A stretch of 59,595 bases of DNA. It comes from Sphingobacteriia bacterium. GTDB taxonomy: Bacteria; Bacteroidota; Bacteroidia; Chitinophagales; Chitinophagaceae. The notes beneath the pieces are model-generated. The model saw only the letters and a program-made list of their open reading frames with translations. It did not search any database and had not been told where the DNA came from. Below, piece after piece: positions 1-8,178 of this stretch. The stretch spans positions 1 to 59,595 of the forward strand of contig RDZY01000020.1 in NCBI GenBank assembly GCA_004294135.1, written 5' to 3'. Position 1 is the first letter of the stretch. Each line of letters starts with the position of its first letter. Both the position numbers and the translations under genes were made by a program.

Positions 1-82
1 TGTAAGAATAATATCTTTTTGCACTTTGTGTTTATTTTAATAATAGCTCCTACTTTCTTATCATTGCAAATAAATTATTGTC

Positions 83-1093
83 ATGCCTAGGATATTTTTA
101 TTGGGATTCATACTTTTTGCTGCTTCGGTTTTACGTGCGCAAAGCGATACTATGGCGCAAGCCATGCCGGCAATGTCTTTTGAAGATATGGACTCCAAAC
201 CAGTAAAAAGATTTGCCACCCAAAAAGTATTAAATCAAAGTCCCAACCGCTTTATCAGCATTGGGTATGAATACCAAGGGGGATATGATTTTAGAGCGGT
301 CCCATCTCCCAAAGATGAAACCCTGCATTACAATAATACCCAAGCAATAAGATTGGGTTTATTTACGCCTATTGTTTCTAAAAATAACCTAATCATTAAT
401 TTAGGCGCCAATTACCACAGAACCCTGTATAATGGAAACGACTATAGTTTTCCTTATCCATTGTATCAGCCACTGAATAATTTAGGCTTGCACAGTGCTG
501 GTTTATCACTGACTGTTTTTAAACCCTTGAATGAAAAAAACTTTATGATTTTGCAGTTGATGGGGGATGCCAACTGGCAGCAATTTGAAAAGGAGAAAGT
601 CACTTTGTACCATGCTACCACCGTAAGCGGATCTATCATCTACGGTTGGAAACCTTCCGAAAATTTAATGTGGGGATTGGGTGTATCAAGAACTTATCGC
701 TTGGGAAGGCCCTTGCTTATCCCCGTTTTATTGTACAACCATACCTTTAATGAATATTGGGGTATTGAATCTGTATTTCCTGCCAAAGCAGCCCTTAGAA
801 GAAATATCAATAAAAAATCTATGCTCTTTGCTGGCTACGAGTTAGAAGGCAACCAGTATGCCCTCAATGGCTTTCAAACATCTTATTTGCAAAGAGGGGA
901 GATCAGACCTAGAATTAGTTATGAAAGAAAACTACTGGATTACTGGTGGATTTCTATTCAAGCGGGACTAAGAATGAATGGCAGGTTTAATACCGTAGAT
1001 AGATACAATGGTAAGCAATTGAATGAAGTGGTTAAAACAACCATGGGTAATGCTTTGTTTTTCAATATCAGCATCAATATGGTGAGTCTATAA
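83..1093 (+). CDS. Secreted or outer-membrane beta-strand-rich protein, unknown function
   Basis: The product has 336 residues. The first 19-20 form a clear Sec signal peptide (basic start, hydrophobic LLGFILFAASVL, cleavage near RAQ-S). The rest shows alternating hydrophobic and polar strands, many aromatic residues and short turns, as in outer-membrane barrels. A PLNNLGLHSAGLS stretch near residues 130-145 recalls the DUF6268 family, but that is recollection only. It ends 5 bp before the convergent DUF2147 gene. I cannot assign a function. Confidence 0.75.
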   Translation: MPRIFLLGFILFAASVLRAQSDTMAQAMPAMSFEDMDSKPVKRFATQKVLNQSPNRFISIGYEYQGGYDFRAVPSPKDETLHYNNTQAIRLGLFTPIVSKNNLIINLGANYHRTLYNGNDYSFPYPLYQPLNNLGLHSAGLSLTVFKPLNEKNFMILQLMGDANWQQFEKEKVTLYHATTVSGSIIYGWKPSENLMWGLGVSRTYRLGRPLLIPVLLYNHTFNEYWGIESVFPAKAALRRNINKKSMLFAGYELEGNQYALNGFQTSYLQRGEIRPRISYERKLLDYWWISIQAGLRMNGRFNTVDRYNGKQLNEVVKTTMGNALFFNISINMVSL

Positions 1094-1098
1094 CCGAA

Positions 1099-1557
1099 TT
1101 ATTTTACTTGCTGGCGTTTCCAAGTATCTGTTCTGCCGAATAAAGAAATGCCCACATATCCGCGCACTTCCAAAGTATTATTGTCAGTCATGGTTAATTT
1201 ACAACTGTAATCTTCGCCCGATTTTGGATCGTAAATTTTTCCATCTTCCCAATGGTTGGTTTTGATAAATTTAAAGTCGCGCAGATTAATCATACTTAAT
1301 AAAGGCCTTCCTTTTAGTGAGGGATCTTCGTTTTTACTATCTATTTTGGGTTTGCCAGTAGCAGGGTCAATAGGTTCTTTAAGCCAGACTATTTTTCCAA
1401 AATAAGTATCACCCTGCTTATAAATTTGTACCACCGCATTGCCTTCACCTGTTTTCCAAAAGCCGACTAAGGCATCGGCGTTATTGGCTTTTATAAAACC
1501 AATACCCATCAGCAAGAAAGCCAAATAGGTTAACACAATACGATGAAAATTCTTCAT
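1099..1557 (-). CDS. DUF2147 family exported protein
   Basis: The product has 152 residues with a signal peptide (residues 1-24, ending near FIKA-N). The mature part matches the DUF2147 layout: an opening GFWKTGEGNAVVQIY segment, a YFGKIVWL strand, a P-x-TGKPK-D-x-NEDPSLKGRPL block and a closing EVRGYVGISLFGRTDTW. Family members are small periplasmic or secreted proteins, often of lipocalin-like fold, without an established reaction. The gene diverges from the trp leader region and converges on the preceding gene. The family call is firm and the role is unknown. Confidence 0.8.
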   Translation of the reverse strand: MKNFHRIVLTYLAFLLMGIGFIKANNADALVGFWKTGEGNAVVQIYKQGDTYFGKIVWLKEPIDPATGKPKIDSKNEDPSLKGRPLLSMINLRDFKFIKTNHWEDGKIYDPKSGEDYSCKLTMTDNNTLEVRGYVGISLFGRTDTWKRQQVK

Positions 1558-1650
1558 AGATTTTTTTTACAAATTTCGGGGTCAGTATTGGATTTCAACA
1601 ATTTTAATTTGGGGTTTAATGGTAAATCTAAGCATTGATGTTAAATTTTT

Positions 1651-1680
1651 TTGCAATCTGCTCAACTTACCCCATATTTG
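1651..1680 (+). promoter_or_regulatory. Bacteroidota-type promoter of the trp operon
   Basis: TTG at 1651-1653 is followed by exactly 19 nt and then CATATTTG at 1673-1680, a 7-of-8-position match to the Bacteroidota -33 TTG / -7 TAnnTTTG promoter. The predicted start of transcription, about 5 nt past the final G, coincides with the first base of the leader ATG at 1685, so the leader mRNA may lack a 5' untranslated region. Confidence 0.65.
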
Positions 1681-1684
1681 TAAA

Positions 1685-1741
1685 ATGAATTTAACAAATA
1701 AGCATTGGTGGTGGCATACAAACTCTATACGGGGATTGTAG
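1685..1741 (+). CDS. trpL: trp operon leader peptide with three consecutive Trp codons
   Basis: ATG at 1685 opens an 18-codon frame, MNLTNKHWWWHTNSIRGL, ending at TAG 1739-1741. Three adjacent TGG codons (1706-1714) in such a short peptide directly upstream of trpE, followed by an intrinsic terminator, are the hallmark of ribosome-mediated transcription attenuation. The codons after the Trp run (GGA TTG, 1733-1738) overlap the RNA strand that can form the antiterminator. A ribosome that reaches the stop codon therefore masks that strand, while a ribosome stalled at the Trp codons leaves it free. No Shine-Dalgarno sequence is visible; the -7 box lies only 4 nt upstream of the ATG. Confidence 0.88.
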   Translation: MNLTNKHWWWHTNSIRGL

Positions 1742-1782
1742 TGGCATAGCCAATACTTTATTGAATATATTTTCAATGCCCC
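1731..1782 (+). promoter_or_regulatory. trp attenuator: antiterminator pairing
   Basis: GGGGATTG at 1731-1738 can pair with CAAT (1774-1777) plus CCCC (1779-1782), leaving G1778 as a single bulge. This pairing uses the 5' arm of the terminator stem, so the two structures exclude each other. A second possible competitor is GGCAT (1743-1747) with ATGCC (1776-1780). The assignment rests on hand pairing without an energy calculation. Confidence 0.7.
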
Positions 1783-1803
1783 AGATAAAACTGGGGTTTT
1801 TTT
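1779..1803 (+). terminator. trp attenuator: intrinsic terminator
   Basis: CCCCAG (1779-1784), loop ATAAAA, CTGGGG (1791-1796), then seven T residues (1797-1803). A perfect 6-bp GC-rich stem with a T tract, 26 bp before the trpE start, has no other use than to stop transcription before trpE. Confidence 0.85.
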
Positions 1804-1829
1804 ATGGAATAATAGAACGGATTTACAAT

Positions 1830-3248
1830 ATGAAAAAAATTAAAATAGAGACGAGCGGCAAGAAAATATTAGGCGATGTATTTACGCCTGTCGGTATTTA
1901 TCTGCGTTTGAGAGATCGTTTCCGCGACACCATTTTATTAGAAAGCACCGATCACCATGTGGCTGATAATAGTTACTCTTTTATTTGCATCAATGCCATT
2001 GCTGGTATTGAAATAAGTTCTGCCAATAGCTTGGAATTTAAACTGCCCGGTCAAGAACCCCAAAAACAAGCCATTAGTAAAGAACAAGAAGTGCCTGCTA
2101 TTGTCTGGAATTTTATGCAACATTTTGAAATGGAAATTCCCGCAGAAAAAGAATTTAAATTTGCACAAGGTCTCTATGGATACACTTGCTTTGATGCGGT
2201 TGCTTTTTTTGATTCCGCTACCGCTTCACCCGATCCTGCTCCTGCTATTCCATTGATGCGATACCGTTTGTACCAGTATATAATTGCATTCAACCATTTT
2301 AAGGATGAATTGATTTTTATTGAAAATAAAATAGCGGGTGTGCCGAGTGAAATGGCTGTAGTGGAGTCCCTTATTAAGCGCAAAGACATTCCTGTATTTC
2401 CCTTTCAATTGGTAGGTGCCGAGACTTCGAATATGAGCAATGAAGCTTATACAGAAATGGTAGCAAAAGGTATGGCGCGTTGCATGCGAGGGGATGTATT
2501 TCAGATTGTATTAAGCAGACGATTTGAGCAATCATTCACGGGTGATGAATTCAACGTTTATCGTGCGCTTCGTAGCATCAATCCCTCCCCTTATTTATTT
2601 TTCTTTGATTACGGCGACTATAAACTAATGGGTTCTTCTCCCGAAGCGCAACTTATTATTCAAAATGGCAAAGCCATTGTGCATCCTATTGCTGGTACTT
2701 TTAAAAGAACCGGTGATGATGCACTGGATCAATTAGAAGCAGAGCGTTTGTTATTGGATGCTAAGGAAAATGCCGAACACGTAATGCTGGTAGATTTAGC
2801 CAGAAACGATTTAAGCCGAGTATGTGATGAAGTGGTGGTAGCGCATTACAGACAGGTGCAATATTACAGTCACGTTATACACTTAGTAAGTGAAGTGACT
2901 GGTAAGGTACGCGCTGGGTATAATCCTTTTGAGTTATTGGCTAAAACCTTTCCAGCAGGGACTTTAAGCGGTGCGCCAAAAATTAAAGCACTGGAAATTA
3001 TCAATCAGTTTGAGCCTACCAAAAGAAGTTTTTATGGAGGTGGAATTGGATTTATAGGTTTTGATGGCAGTTGCAATCACGCCATTATGATTCGTAGTTT
3101 TTTAAGCAAAAATAACACACTTATTTCTCAGGCTGGTGCTGGTGTGGTAGCAGCAAGTGTTCCTGAAAACGAATTACAAGAAGTAAATAACAAATTAAAT
3201 GCACTGAAGCAAGCTGCAAAATTTGCAGAATCAGTACACCTACAATAA
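1830..3248 (+). CDS. trpE: Anthranilate synthase component I
   Basis: TrpE converts chorismate and ammonia (from TrpG) into anthranilate, the first committed step of tryptophan synthesis. From ATG 1830 it has 472 residues. A longer reading frame starts at TTG 1761 but would translate through the attenuator hairpin. The N-terminal domain keeps the LLES motif (residues 36-39) that in characterised TrpE proteins contacts feedback-inhibiting tryptophan, so allosteric control is likely retained. The C-terminal chorismate-binding domain shows DVFQIVLSRRF, GTFKRTGDD, ENAEHVMLVDLARNDL and the FPAGTLSGAPKIKAL signature. It is the first structural gene of a long + strand operon, with trpG 41 bp downstream. 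Confidence 0.96.
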   Translation: MKKIKIETSGKKILGDVFTPVGIYLRLRDRFRDTILLESTDHHVADNSYSFICINAIAGIEISSANSLEFKLPGQEPQKQAISKEQEVPAIVWNFMQHFEMEIPAEKEFKFAQGLYGYTCFDAVAFFDSATASPDPAPAIPLMRYRLYQYIIAFNHFKDELIFIENKIAGVPSEMAVVESLIKRKDIPVFPFQLVGAETSNMSNEAYTEMVAKGMARCMRGDVFQIVLSRRFEQSFTGDEFNVYRALRSINPSPYLFFFDYGDYKLMGSSPEAQLIIQNGKAIVHPIAGTFKRTGDDALDQLEAERLLLDAKENAEHVMLVDLARNDLSRVCDEVVVAHYRQVQYYSHVIHLVSEVTGKVRAGYNPFELLAKTFPAGTLSGAPKIKALEIINQFEPTKRSFYGGGIGFIGFDGSCNHAIMIRSFLSKNNTLISQAGAGVVAASVPENELQEVNNKLNALKQAAKFAESVHLQ

Positions 3249-3289
3249 TGAATATAAATCCTTAAAAGCAAATTTCACAATAGAGAAAA

Positions 3290-3871
3290 ATGAAAATATT
3301 AGTCTTTGATAATTACGATTCCTTCACCTATAATTTGGTACACTTGGTAGTAAAAATTACTGGTATTCAAGTAGATGTTTTTCGCAATGATGAACTGCCT
3401 TTAGAACAAGTGGCCCATTACGATAAAATTATTTTATCACCTGGCCCGGGTATCCCTTCAGAAGCTGGGATATTACTTAATCTAATAAAAGCTTATGCGG
3501 CTACTAAAAGTATATTGGGTGTATGTCTTGGCCACCAAGCAATTGGAGAAGCTTTTGGCGCAAACTTGGTGAATTTGTCCACCGTTTATCACGGGGTAGC
3601 TACTCCAATTCAGATAAAGTCGGAGGAGTCTGGTATTCGCAGCAAATTATTTGAGGGCTTACCCAATGAAATGGTGGTTGGCCGCTACCATAGTTGGGTG
3701 GTGAGCGATAAAAATTTTCCGACTGATCTTGAAATTACAGCGCGTGATGCAAACGGATATATCATGGGCTTGCAACATAAAACCTATGATGTGCAAGGCG
3801 TTCAGTTTCATCCTGAAAGTGTGCTTACGCCCGATGGGGAAAAAATTATCAGGAATTGGTTGGGGTTTTAG
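3290..3871 (+). CDS. trpG: Anthranilate synthase component II (glutamine amidotransferase)
   Basis: The product has 193 residues, the normal length for a stand-alone TrpG. It is a class I amidotransferase that hydrolyses glutamine and passes ammonia to TrpE. The nucleophile is Cys79 in GVCLGHQAIG, the oxyanion-hole segment is SPGPGIPSEAG (50-60), and the other triad members are His174 and Glu176 in VQFHPESVLTPDGE, a TrpG/PabA-type ending. Because no pabB-like gene lies nearby, it could also serve folate synthesis, as dual-use TrpG/PabA proteins do; that is inference. Confidence 0.94.
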   Translation: MKILVFDNYDSFTYNLVHLVVKITGIQVDVFRNDELPLEQVAHYDKIILSPGPGIPSEAGILLNLIKAYAATKSILGVCLGHQAIGEAFGANLVNLSTVYHGVATPIQIKSEESGIRSKLFEGLPNEMVVGRYHSWVVSDKNFPTDLEITARDANGYIMGLQHKTYDVQGVQFHPESVLTPDGEKIIRNWLGF

Positions 3872-3900
3872 ACCGTGGATCGTAGACCGTTGATGGTGAG
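3869..3900 (+). repeat. 14-nt tandem motif starting at the trpG stop codon
   Basis: Two units, TAGACCGTGGATCG and TAGACCGTTGATGG (12 of 14 identical), followed by TGAG. The first TAG is the trpG stop codon. A related copy lies at the trpB stop codon (8128-8145). Confidence 0.6.
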
Positions 3901-3933
3901 CCTTGGATTAATTTATTGATTAAAAATTATTAG

Positions 3934-4926
3934 ATGAAAAAAATACTTCAATATTTATTTGAACATAAAACACTCTCACGTGAGCAAGCCCAAGAGGTTT
4001 TGATTAATATTTCTTCGGGAATGTTTACGGAGGCTGAAATGTCCGCTTTTATTACCGTATTCCTCATGCGCAGTATAACTATTGAAGAGCTGCAAGGTTT
4101 TAGAGACGCACTGCTGCATTTATCTGTTAAAGTAGATTTAGACGGTTCGGAATTAATGGATATTGTGGGCACAGGCGGCGATGGTAAAAACACGTTTAAT
4201 ATTTCTACCCTCGCTTGTTTTATTGTGGCAGGGGCGGGACAAAAAGTGGCCAAACACGGTAACTACGGGGCTTCCAGCATCAGCGGTGCTTCTAATGTAA
4301 TGGAACAACTCGGCTATCAATTTAAAAATGATAGTGCCGCTTTGCAGCGGGAGTTAACGAAAACCAATATTTGTTTTCTTCACGCTCCACTATTTCATCC
4401 CGCTTTAAAAGTAGTAGGGCCTATCCGTAAAAATTTGGGGGTTCGTACTTTCTTTAATATGCTCGGCCCCATGGTAAACCCAGCAAAACCAGCTTTTCAA
4501 CTGGTAGGGGTGTACAACTTAGAAATGGCAAGAATTTACAATTACCTTTTGCAACAGACAGGTAAAGCTTTTACCATTATTCACAGCTTAGATGGCTATG
4601 ATGAAATATCGCTTACCAATGATACCAAAATAATTACGCGCGAAGGAGAGCAAATTTTTACGCCCCAGCAGTTGGGTAAAAGAATGGTTTCTCCGCAAGA
4701 TATTTATGGGGGTAATTCGGTAGAAGAGTCCGCCCAACTCTTTACTAAAATTATTAAAGGAGAGGGCAGTTGGGCACAAAATGCAGTGGTGCTGGCCAAT
4801 GCCGCTATGGCATTGAAATGTACTGGGGCTTTTGCAGATTATGAAGCTGCTTATCTTGCAGCTATTGATAGCCTAGAAAGCGGTAAAGCCTATGCGGCTT
4901 TAAAGCAACTTATAGAAATGCAGTAG
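3934..4926 (+). CDS. trpD: Anthranilate phosphoribosyltransferase
   Basis: TrpD transfers the phosphoribosyl group of PRPP onto anthranilate. The 330 residues match the usual length. The small helical N-terminal domain (about residues 1-65) is followed by the PRPP-binding glycine loop GTGGDGKNTFNIST (79-92), the KHGNYGASSISGASNVMEQLG anthranilate and PRPP-contact segment (about 107-127) and the conserved RTFFNMLGPMVNPA block. It stands alone and is not fused to TrpG as in enterobacteria. It lies 62 bp after trpG and 55 bp before trpC. Confidence 0.95.
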   Translation: MKKILQYLFEHKTLSREQAQEVLINISSGMFTEAEMSAFITVFLMRSITIEELQGFRDALLHLSVKVDLDGSELMDIVGTGGDGKNTFNISTLACFIVAGAGQKVAKHGNYGASSISGASNVMEQLGYQFKNDSAALQRELTKTNICFLHAPLFHPALKVVGPIRKNLGVRTFFNMLGPMVNPAKPAFQLVGVYNLEMARIYNYLLQQTGKAFTIIHSLDGYDEISLTNDTKIITREGEQIFTPQQLGKRMVSPQDIYGGNSVEESAQLFTKIIKGEGSWAQNAVVLANAAMALKCTGAFADYEAAYLAAIDSLESGKAYAALKQLIEMQ

Positions 4927-4981
4927 GGGTTCAATTTGTTAATGATGATTGGCAATTTATAGACAGCCAAAATAAAAATCA

Positions 4982-5782
4982 ATGATGAATATATTAGATA
5001 AAATAATTGCTCAGAAAAAACTTGAAGTGGCTCAGCGAAAAGCAGTAGTAAGCACTGCGGAACTGGAAAAAGAATATTTCTTTTCCAAAGAAACCCTTTC
5101 TCTAAAACAGTTTATGCTGGATCCCAACAAAACAGGCATTATTGCTGAGTTCAAGCGAAAATCACCCAGCAAGGGCATTATCAACCAGCAGTCTACCGTT
5201 GAAGAAGTCACCATGGCTTATACCCAATATGGCGCATCGGGATTATCTGTGCTTACTGATGAATCTTTTTTCGGTGGTGCTTTAAACGACTTAACCCTTG
5301 CCACCATCAACGAAATACCCATACTCAGAAAGGATTTCATGATTGATGACTACCAATTGGTTGAAGCCAAAGCTTTTGGGGCCGAAGTCATTTTATTGAT
5401 AGCTGCCTGTTTAAGTCCCCTCCAAGTGAAACAAATGGCCTCTACTGCTAAATCTTTGGGATTGGAAGTACTACTCGAAATTCACAATGAAGCGGAACTG
5501 GAACATATTTGTACCGAAGTAGATTTGGTGGGGGTAAATAACCGCAACCTTAAAAATTTTGAGGTGAGCATTGATATTTCGCTTCAATTAATTCAACAAA
5601 TACCTTCCGATAAAATAGCTGTTGCAGAAAGTGGCATCAATAATGTAAATACCATCTTAACTTTACAGCAAGCGGGATTTAAAGGCTTTCTCATAGGAGA
5701 ACATTTTATGAAAGAAGCCAGCCCTTCGATTGCTTTTGCCGATTTTGTAAAGCAACTAAAACAAGCACAAAATGCGGGCTAA
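4982..5782 (+). CDS. trpC: Indole-3-glycerol-phosphate synthase
   Basis: TrpC performs the ring closure of CdRP to indole-3-glycerol phosphate. The 266-residue TIM barrel carries IIAEFKRKSPSKG (53-65) with the catalytic Glu/Lys region, PILRKDFMIDDYQ (strand 3), LLEIHNEAE, VGVNNRNLKNFEV and a phosphate-binding AESGI..GFLIGEHFM end. Two in-frame ATGs (4982 and 4985) are possible starts. Its last 11 bp overlap trpF, so the two are translationally coupled; in some bacteria these two enzymes are fused, but here they are separate. Confidence 0.95.
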   Translation: MMNILDKIIAQKKLEVAQRKAVVSTAELEKEYFFSKETLSLKQFMLDPNKTGIIAEFKRKSPSKGIINQQSTVEEVTMAYTQYGASGLSVLTDESFFGGALNDLTLATINEIPILRKDFMIDDYQLVEAKAFGAEVILLIAACLSPLQVKQMASTAKSLGLEVLLEIHNEAELEHICTEVDLVGVNNRNLKNFEVSIDISLQLIQQIPSDKIAVAESGINNVNTILTLQQAGFKGFLIGEHFMKEASPSIAFADFVKQLKQAQNAG

Positions 5783-6413
5783 AGTATGTGGTTTAAACAG
5801 TGTGGCGCAAATGATGGCATTGGACGAAATGGGCGTAGAATTTGCCGGTTTTATCTTCTATCCTAAATCGCCTCGCTATATTTTGAAACAGGTTGCCAAA
5901 GAAGCACTTAAAAAAGCAAAAGGGCAACATATTAATAAGGTAGGGGTTTTTGTGAATGAACAACAAGATGAAGTGATTAGGATGGTGGATGAATGTGGTC
6001 TCTATCTGGTTCAACTTCATGGGGATGAAACGCCCAGATACTGTGAAAAAATTGCGGACTATGTTACCGTTATTAAAGCATTTCGATTGAGAAACGACGA
6101 CGATGTTTTATGGAAAATTAAGGACTATCAAAATGTAGTGGATATGTTTTTATTTGATACCGCTGCATTGGATTATGGGGGTACTGGTAAACAGTTTGAT
6201 TGGAATATACTCAGAAACCTCAATATCAATAAGCCCTTTTTTTTAAGTGGAGGAATTGGACCCGATGATATTGAATCACTCACTGCATTTTCAAAAGATA
6301 CAGTCGCTAAAAATTTATTCTCGGTAGATATAAACAGTAGGTTTGAAAGCTCCCCAGGGGTAAAAAATATGGATTTAGTAAAACCTTTTATTCAACAGTT
6401 GAAGCTTATTTAA
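5772..6413 (+). CDS. trpF: Phosphoribosylanthranilate isomerase
   Basis: TrpF carries out the Amadori rearrangement of PRA to CdRP. The 213 residues begin with KVCGLNSVAQM, where the Cys of the KICG-type motif is the general base in characterised enzymes. Then come GFIFYPKSPRYI, VGVFVNEQ, VQLHGDE, the acid segment FLFDTAALDYGGTGKQFDW with its Asp, and FFLSGGIGPDDI for phosphate binding. It overlaps trpC by 11 bp and shares a single base with the next gene through the stop/start junction TAATG. Confidence 0.95.
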   Translation: MRAKVCGLNSVAQMMALDEMGVEFAGFIFYPKSPRYILKQVAKEALKKAKGQHINKVGVFVNEQQDEVIRMVDECGLYLVQLHGDETPRYCEKIADYVTVIKAFRLRNDDDVLWKIKDYQNVVDMFLFDTAALDYGGTGKQFDWNILRNLNINKPFFLSGGIGPDDIESLTAFSKDTVAKNLFSVDINSRFESSPGVKNMDLVKPFIQQLKLI

Positions 6414-6928
6414 TGAACCATAAAATTGTTATTTTGTTTTTGGGATTCAGTCTCACCGTTGTAGTGCTAAATGCACAACAACTGACCAACGTATTCATCA
6501 ATCAAAATGGAAAAGCAGCTTACCGGTTTGCTATGAACGGCGTTTATCTTTTACTAAATGATATGGGTAAAATTACCGAAATAAAGACAGATGCATTTGG
6601 TACCATTACTTATGATACCAATAAACGAGTGGAACAAATAGGGGATATGAAAATAGGATTCAATTACCAAAATCAAGTGAACAGTATTGGTAATTATTCT
6701 TTACAATACGATTATTCTGGTAGGGTTGATCAAATTGGAAATATTGTTTTTAAATACAATTACAACGGAATGCTTGTATCTATTTCCAATTATAAAATTA
6801 TGTACAATCCCAATGGTTCAGTAGATCAATTTGGCGACTATAAAATTTATTATAATTACAACGCACAGGTTCAACGAATTGATGAGAGCAGGGGACTTTT
6901 ATTACTCCAATTAAATTACGCTAAGTAA
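6413..6928 (+). CDS. Small secreted protein with YD-like repeats, embedded in the trp operon
   Basis: I do not recognise a named family. The 171 residues begin with a signal peptide (residues 1-21, ending VVLNA-QQ). From about residue 50 onward there are five to six repeats of roughly 20 residues alternating a G-N/D-Y-x-I/L strand with Y-N-Y-x-G/N-x-V-x-x-I (for example QIGNIVFKYNYNGMLVSISN, then NPNGSVDQFGDYKIYYNYN). This resembles RHS/YD-type beta repeats. Its start codon overlaps the trpF stop and it ends 5 bp before trpB, so it is clearly cotranscribed. The product should leave the cytoplasm, which is odd inside a biosynthetic operon. Confidence 0.75.
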   Translation: MNHKIVILFLGFSLTVVVLNAQQLTNVFINQNGKAAYRFAMNGVYLLLNDMGKITEIKTDAFGTITYDTNKRVEQIGDMKIGFNYQNQVNSIGNYSLQYDYSGRVDQIGNIVFKYNYNGMLVSISNYKIMYNPNGSVDQFGDYKIYYNYNAQVQRIDESRGLLLLQLNYAK

Positions 6929-6933
6929 ATAAT

Positions 6934-8130
6934 ATGACCAATAATTTTCAACAACCAGATATACAAGGATACTATGGTTTATTCGGCGGAGCATATATTC
7001 CTGAAATGCTTCACCAAAACGTAGAAGAACTGCGCACCCAGTATTTATCTATCATGGATGAACCCGATTTTAAGGCAGAAGTGAATGCCTTACTAAAAGA
7101 TTATGTGGGTCGCCCCACCCCTTTATTTCTAGCAGAGCGGCTGAGTGCGGTCTACCAAACAAATATTTATTTAAAACGAGAAGATCTCTGTCACACAGGT
7201 GCCCATAAAATTAATAATACAATTGGTCAAATTTTACTGGCGCGTCGCTTGGGAAAGACCCGCATTATTGCGGAAACAGGTGCTGGTCAACACGGCGTTG
7301 CCACTGCAACCGTATGCGCATTAAAAGGAATGGAATGTATTGTTTATATGGGGGAGAAAGATATAGCGCGACAAGCTCCAAATGTAGCTCGTATGAAAAT
7401 GTTGGGGGCTACTGTAATTCCTGCCACCAGTGGAAGCAAAACATTGAAAGACGCCACCAATGAAGCCATACGCGATTGGATTAATCATCCCCACAATACC
7501 CATTATATTATTGGGAGTGTAGTAGGGCCACATCCTTATCCTGATATGGTGGCTCGTTTTCAAAGCATTATTAGTGAAGAAATTCGCCGACAGTTAAAAG
7601 AAAAAACAGGCCATGAATTACCAACGCATGTGGTGGCTTGCGTAGGTGGTGGCAGTAATGCCGCAGGTGCTTTCTATCATTTTTTAAATGAACCTACAGT
7701 GCAGTTGGTGGCAGTAGAAGCAGCGGGACATGGGGTTCACACTGGTATGAGCGCCGCCACTACCCAATTGGGTAAGCCCGGTATTTTACACGGCAGCAAG
7801 AGCCTTGTAATGCAAACAGCAGATGGGCAGGTAGTGGAGCCGCATAGTATTTCTGCGGGACTCGATTACCCGGGTGTAGGGCCGCTTCACGCGCATTTGT
7901 ACCAAAGTGGGAGGGGTGTTTTTTTAAGTGCTACTGATGCTGAAGCATTAGAAGCTGCTTTTTATATCAGCAAGACCGAAGGCATTATTCCTGCTCTCGA
8001 AACTGCCCACGCTTTTGCGGTACTGGGTAAAATAAAATTTACAAAATCAGATCGAGTGGTGATTTGTTTAAGCGGTAGGGGCGATAAGGATTTGGCCACT
8101 TATATGGAAGAGATGGATGGTGGAAGGTAG
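6934..8130 (+). CDS. trpB: Tryptophan synthase beta chain
   Basis: TrpB joins indole and serine to make tryptophan, using pyridoxal phosphate. The 398 residues match the family. The PLP lysine sits in KREDLCHTGAHKINN; GAGQHGVATATVCAL, the phosphate-binding CVGGGSNAAG loop and PHSISAGLDYPGVGP (the TrpB1-type segment) follow. This is the canonical TrpB1 that works with TrpA, not the stand-alone TrpB2. The last codons (MDGGR) are formed by a short DNA repeat that continues past the stop. Confidence 0.97.
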   Translation: MTNNFQQPDIQGYYGLFGGAYIPEMLHQNVEELRTQYLSIMDEPDFKAEVNALLKDYVGRPTPLFLAERLSAVYQTNIYLKREDLCHTGAHKINNTIGQILLARRLGKTRIIAETGAGQHGVATATVCALKGMECIVYMGEKDIARQAPNVARMKMLGATVIPATSGSKTLKDATNEAIRDWINHPHNTHYIIGSVVGPHPYPDMVARFQSIISEEIRRQLKEKTGHELPTHVVACVGGGSNAAGAFYHFLNEPTVQLVAVEAAGHGVHTGMSAATTQLGKPGILHGSKSLVMQTADGQVVEPHSISAGLDYPGVGPLHAHLYQSGRGVFLSATDAEALEAAFYISKTEGIIPALETAHAFAVLGKIKFTKSDRVVICLSGRGDKDLATYMEEMDGGR

Positions 8131-8145
8131 GCCGTGGAAGGTGAG
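8120..8145 (+). repeat. Short tandem motif spanning the trpB stop codon
   Basis: GTGGAAGGTAGGCC (8120-8133) is followed by GTGGAAGGTGAG (8134-8145). The segment from the stop codon, TAGGCCGTGGAAGGTGAG, matches 15 of 18 positions of the segment 3883-3900 after trpG. Confidence 0.55.
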
Positions 8146-8178
8146 AAGCAGACGATAGTGATTTTCAATAAAATGATT

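Noticed and set aside
1761..1829. Extended trpE start at TTG 1761
   Set aside because: The extra 23 codons run through the terminator hairpin and its T tract and are not TrpE-like; ATG 1830 fits the family.
8134..8178. Extended trpA start at GTG 8134
   Set aside because: The added residues come from the short repeat after trpB; MSRIQQIFGQ at 8179 is the normal TrpA start.
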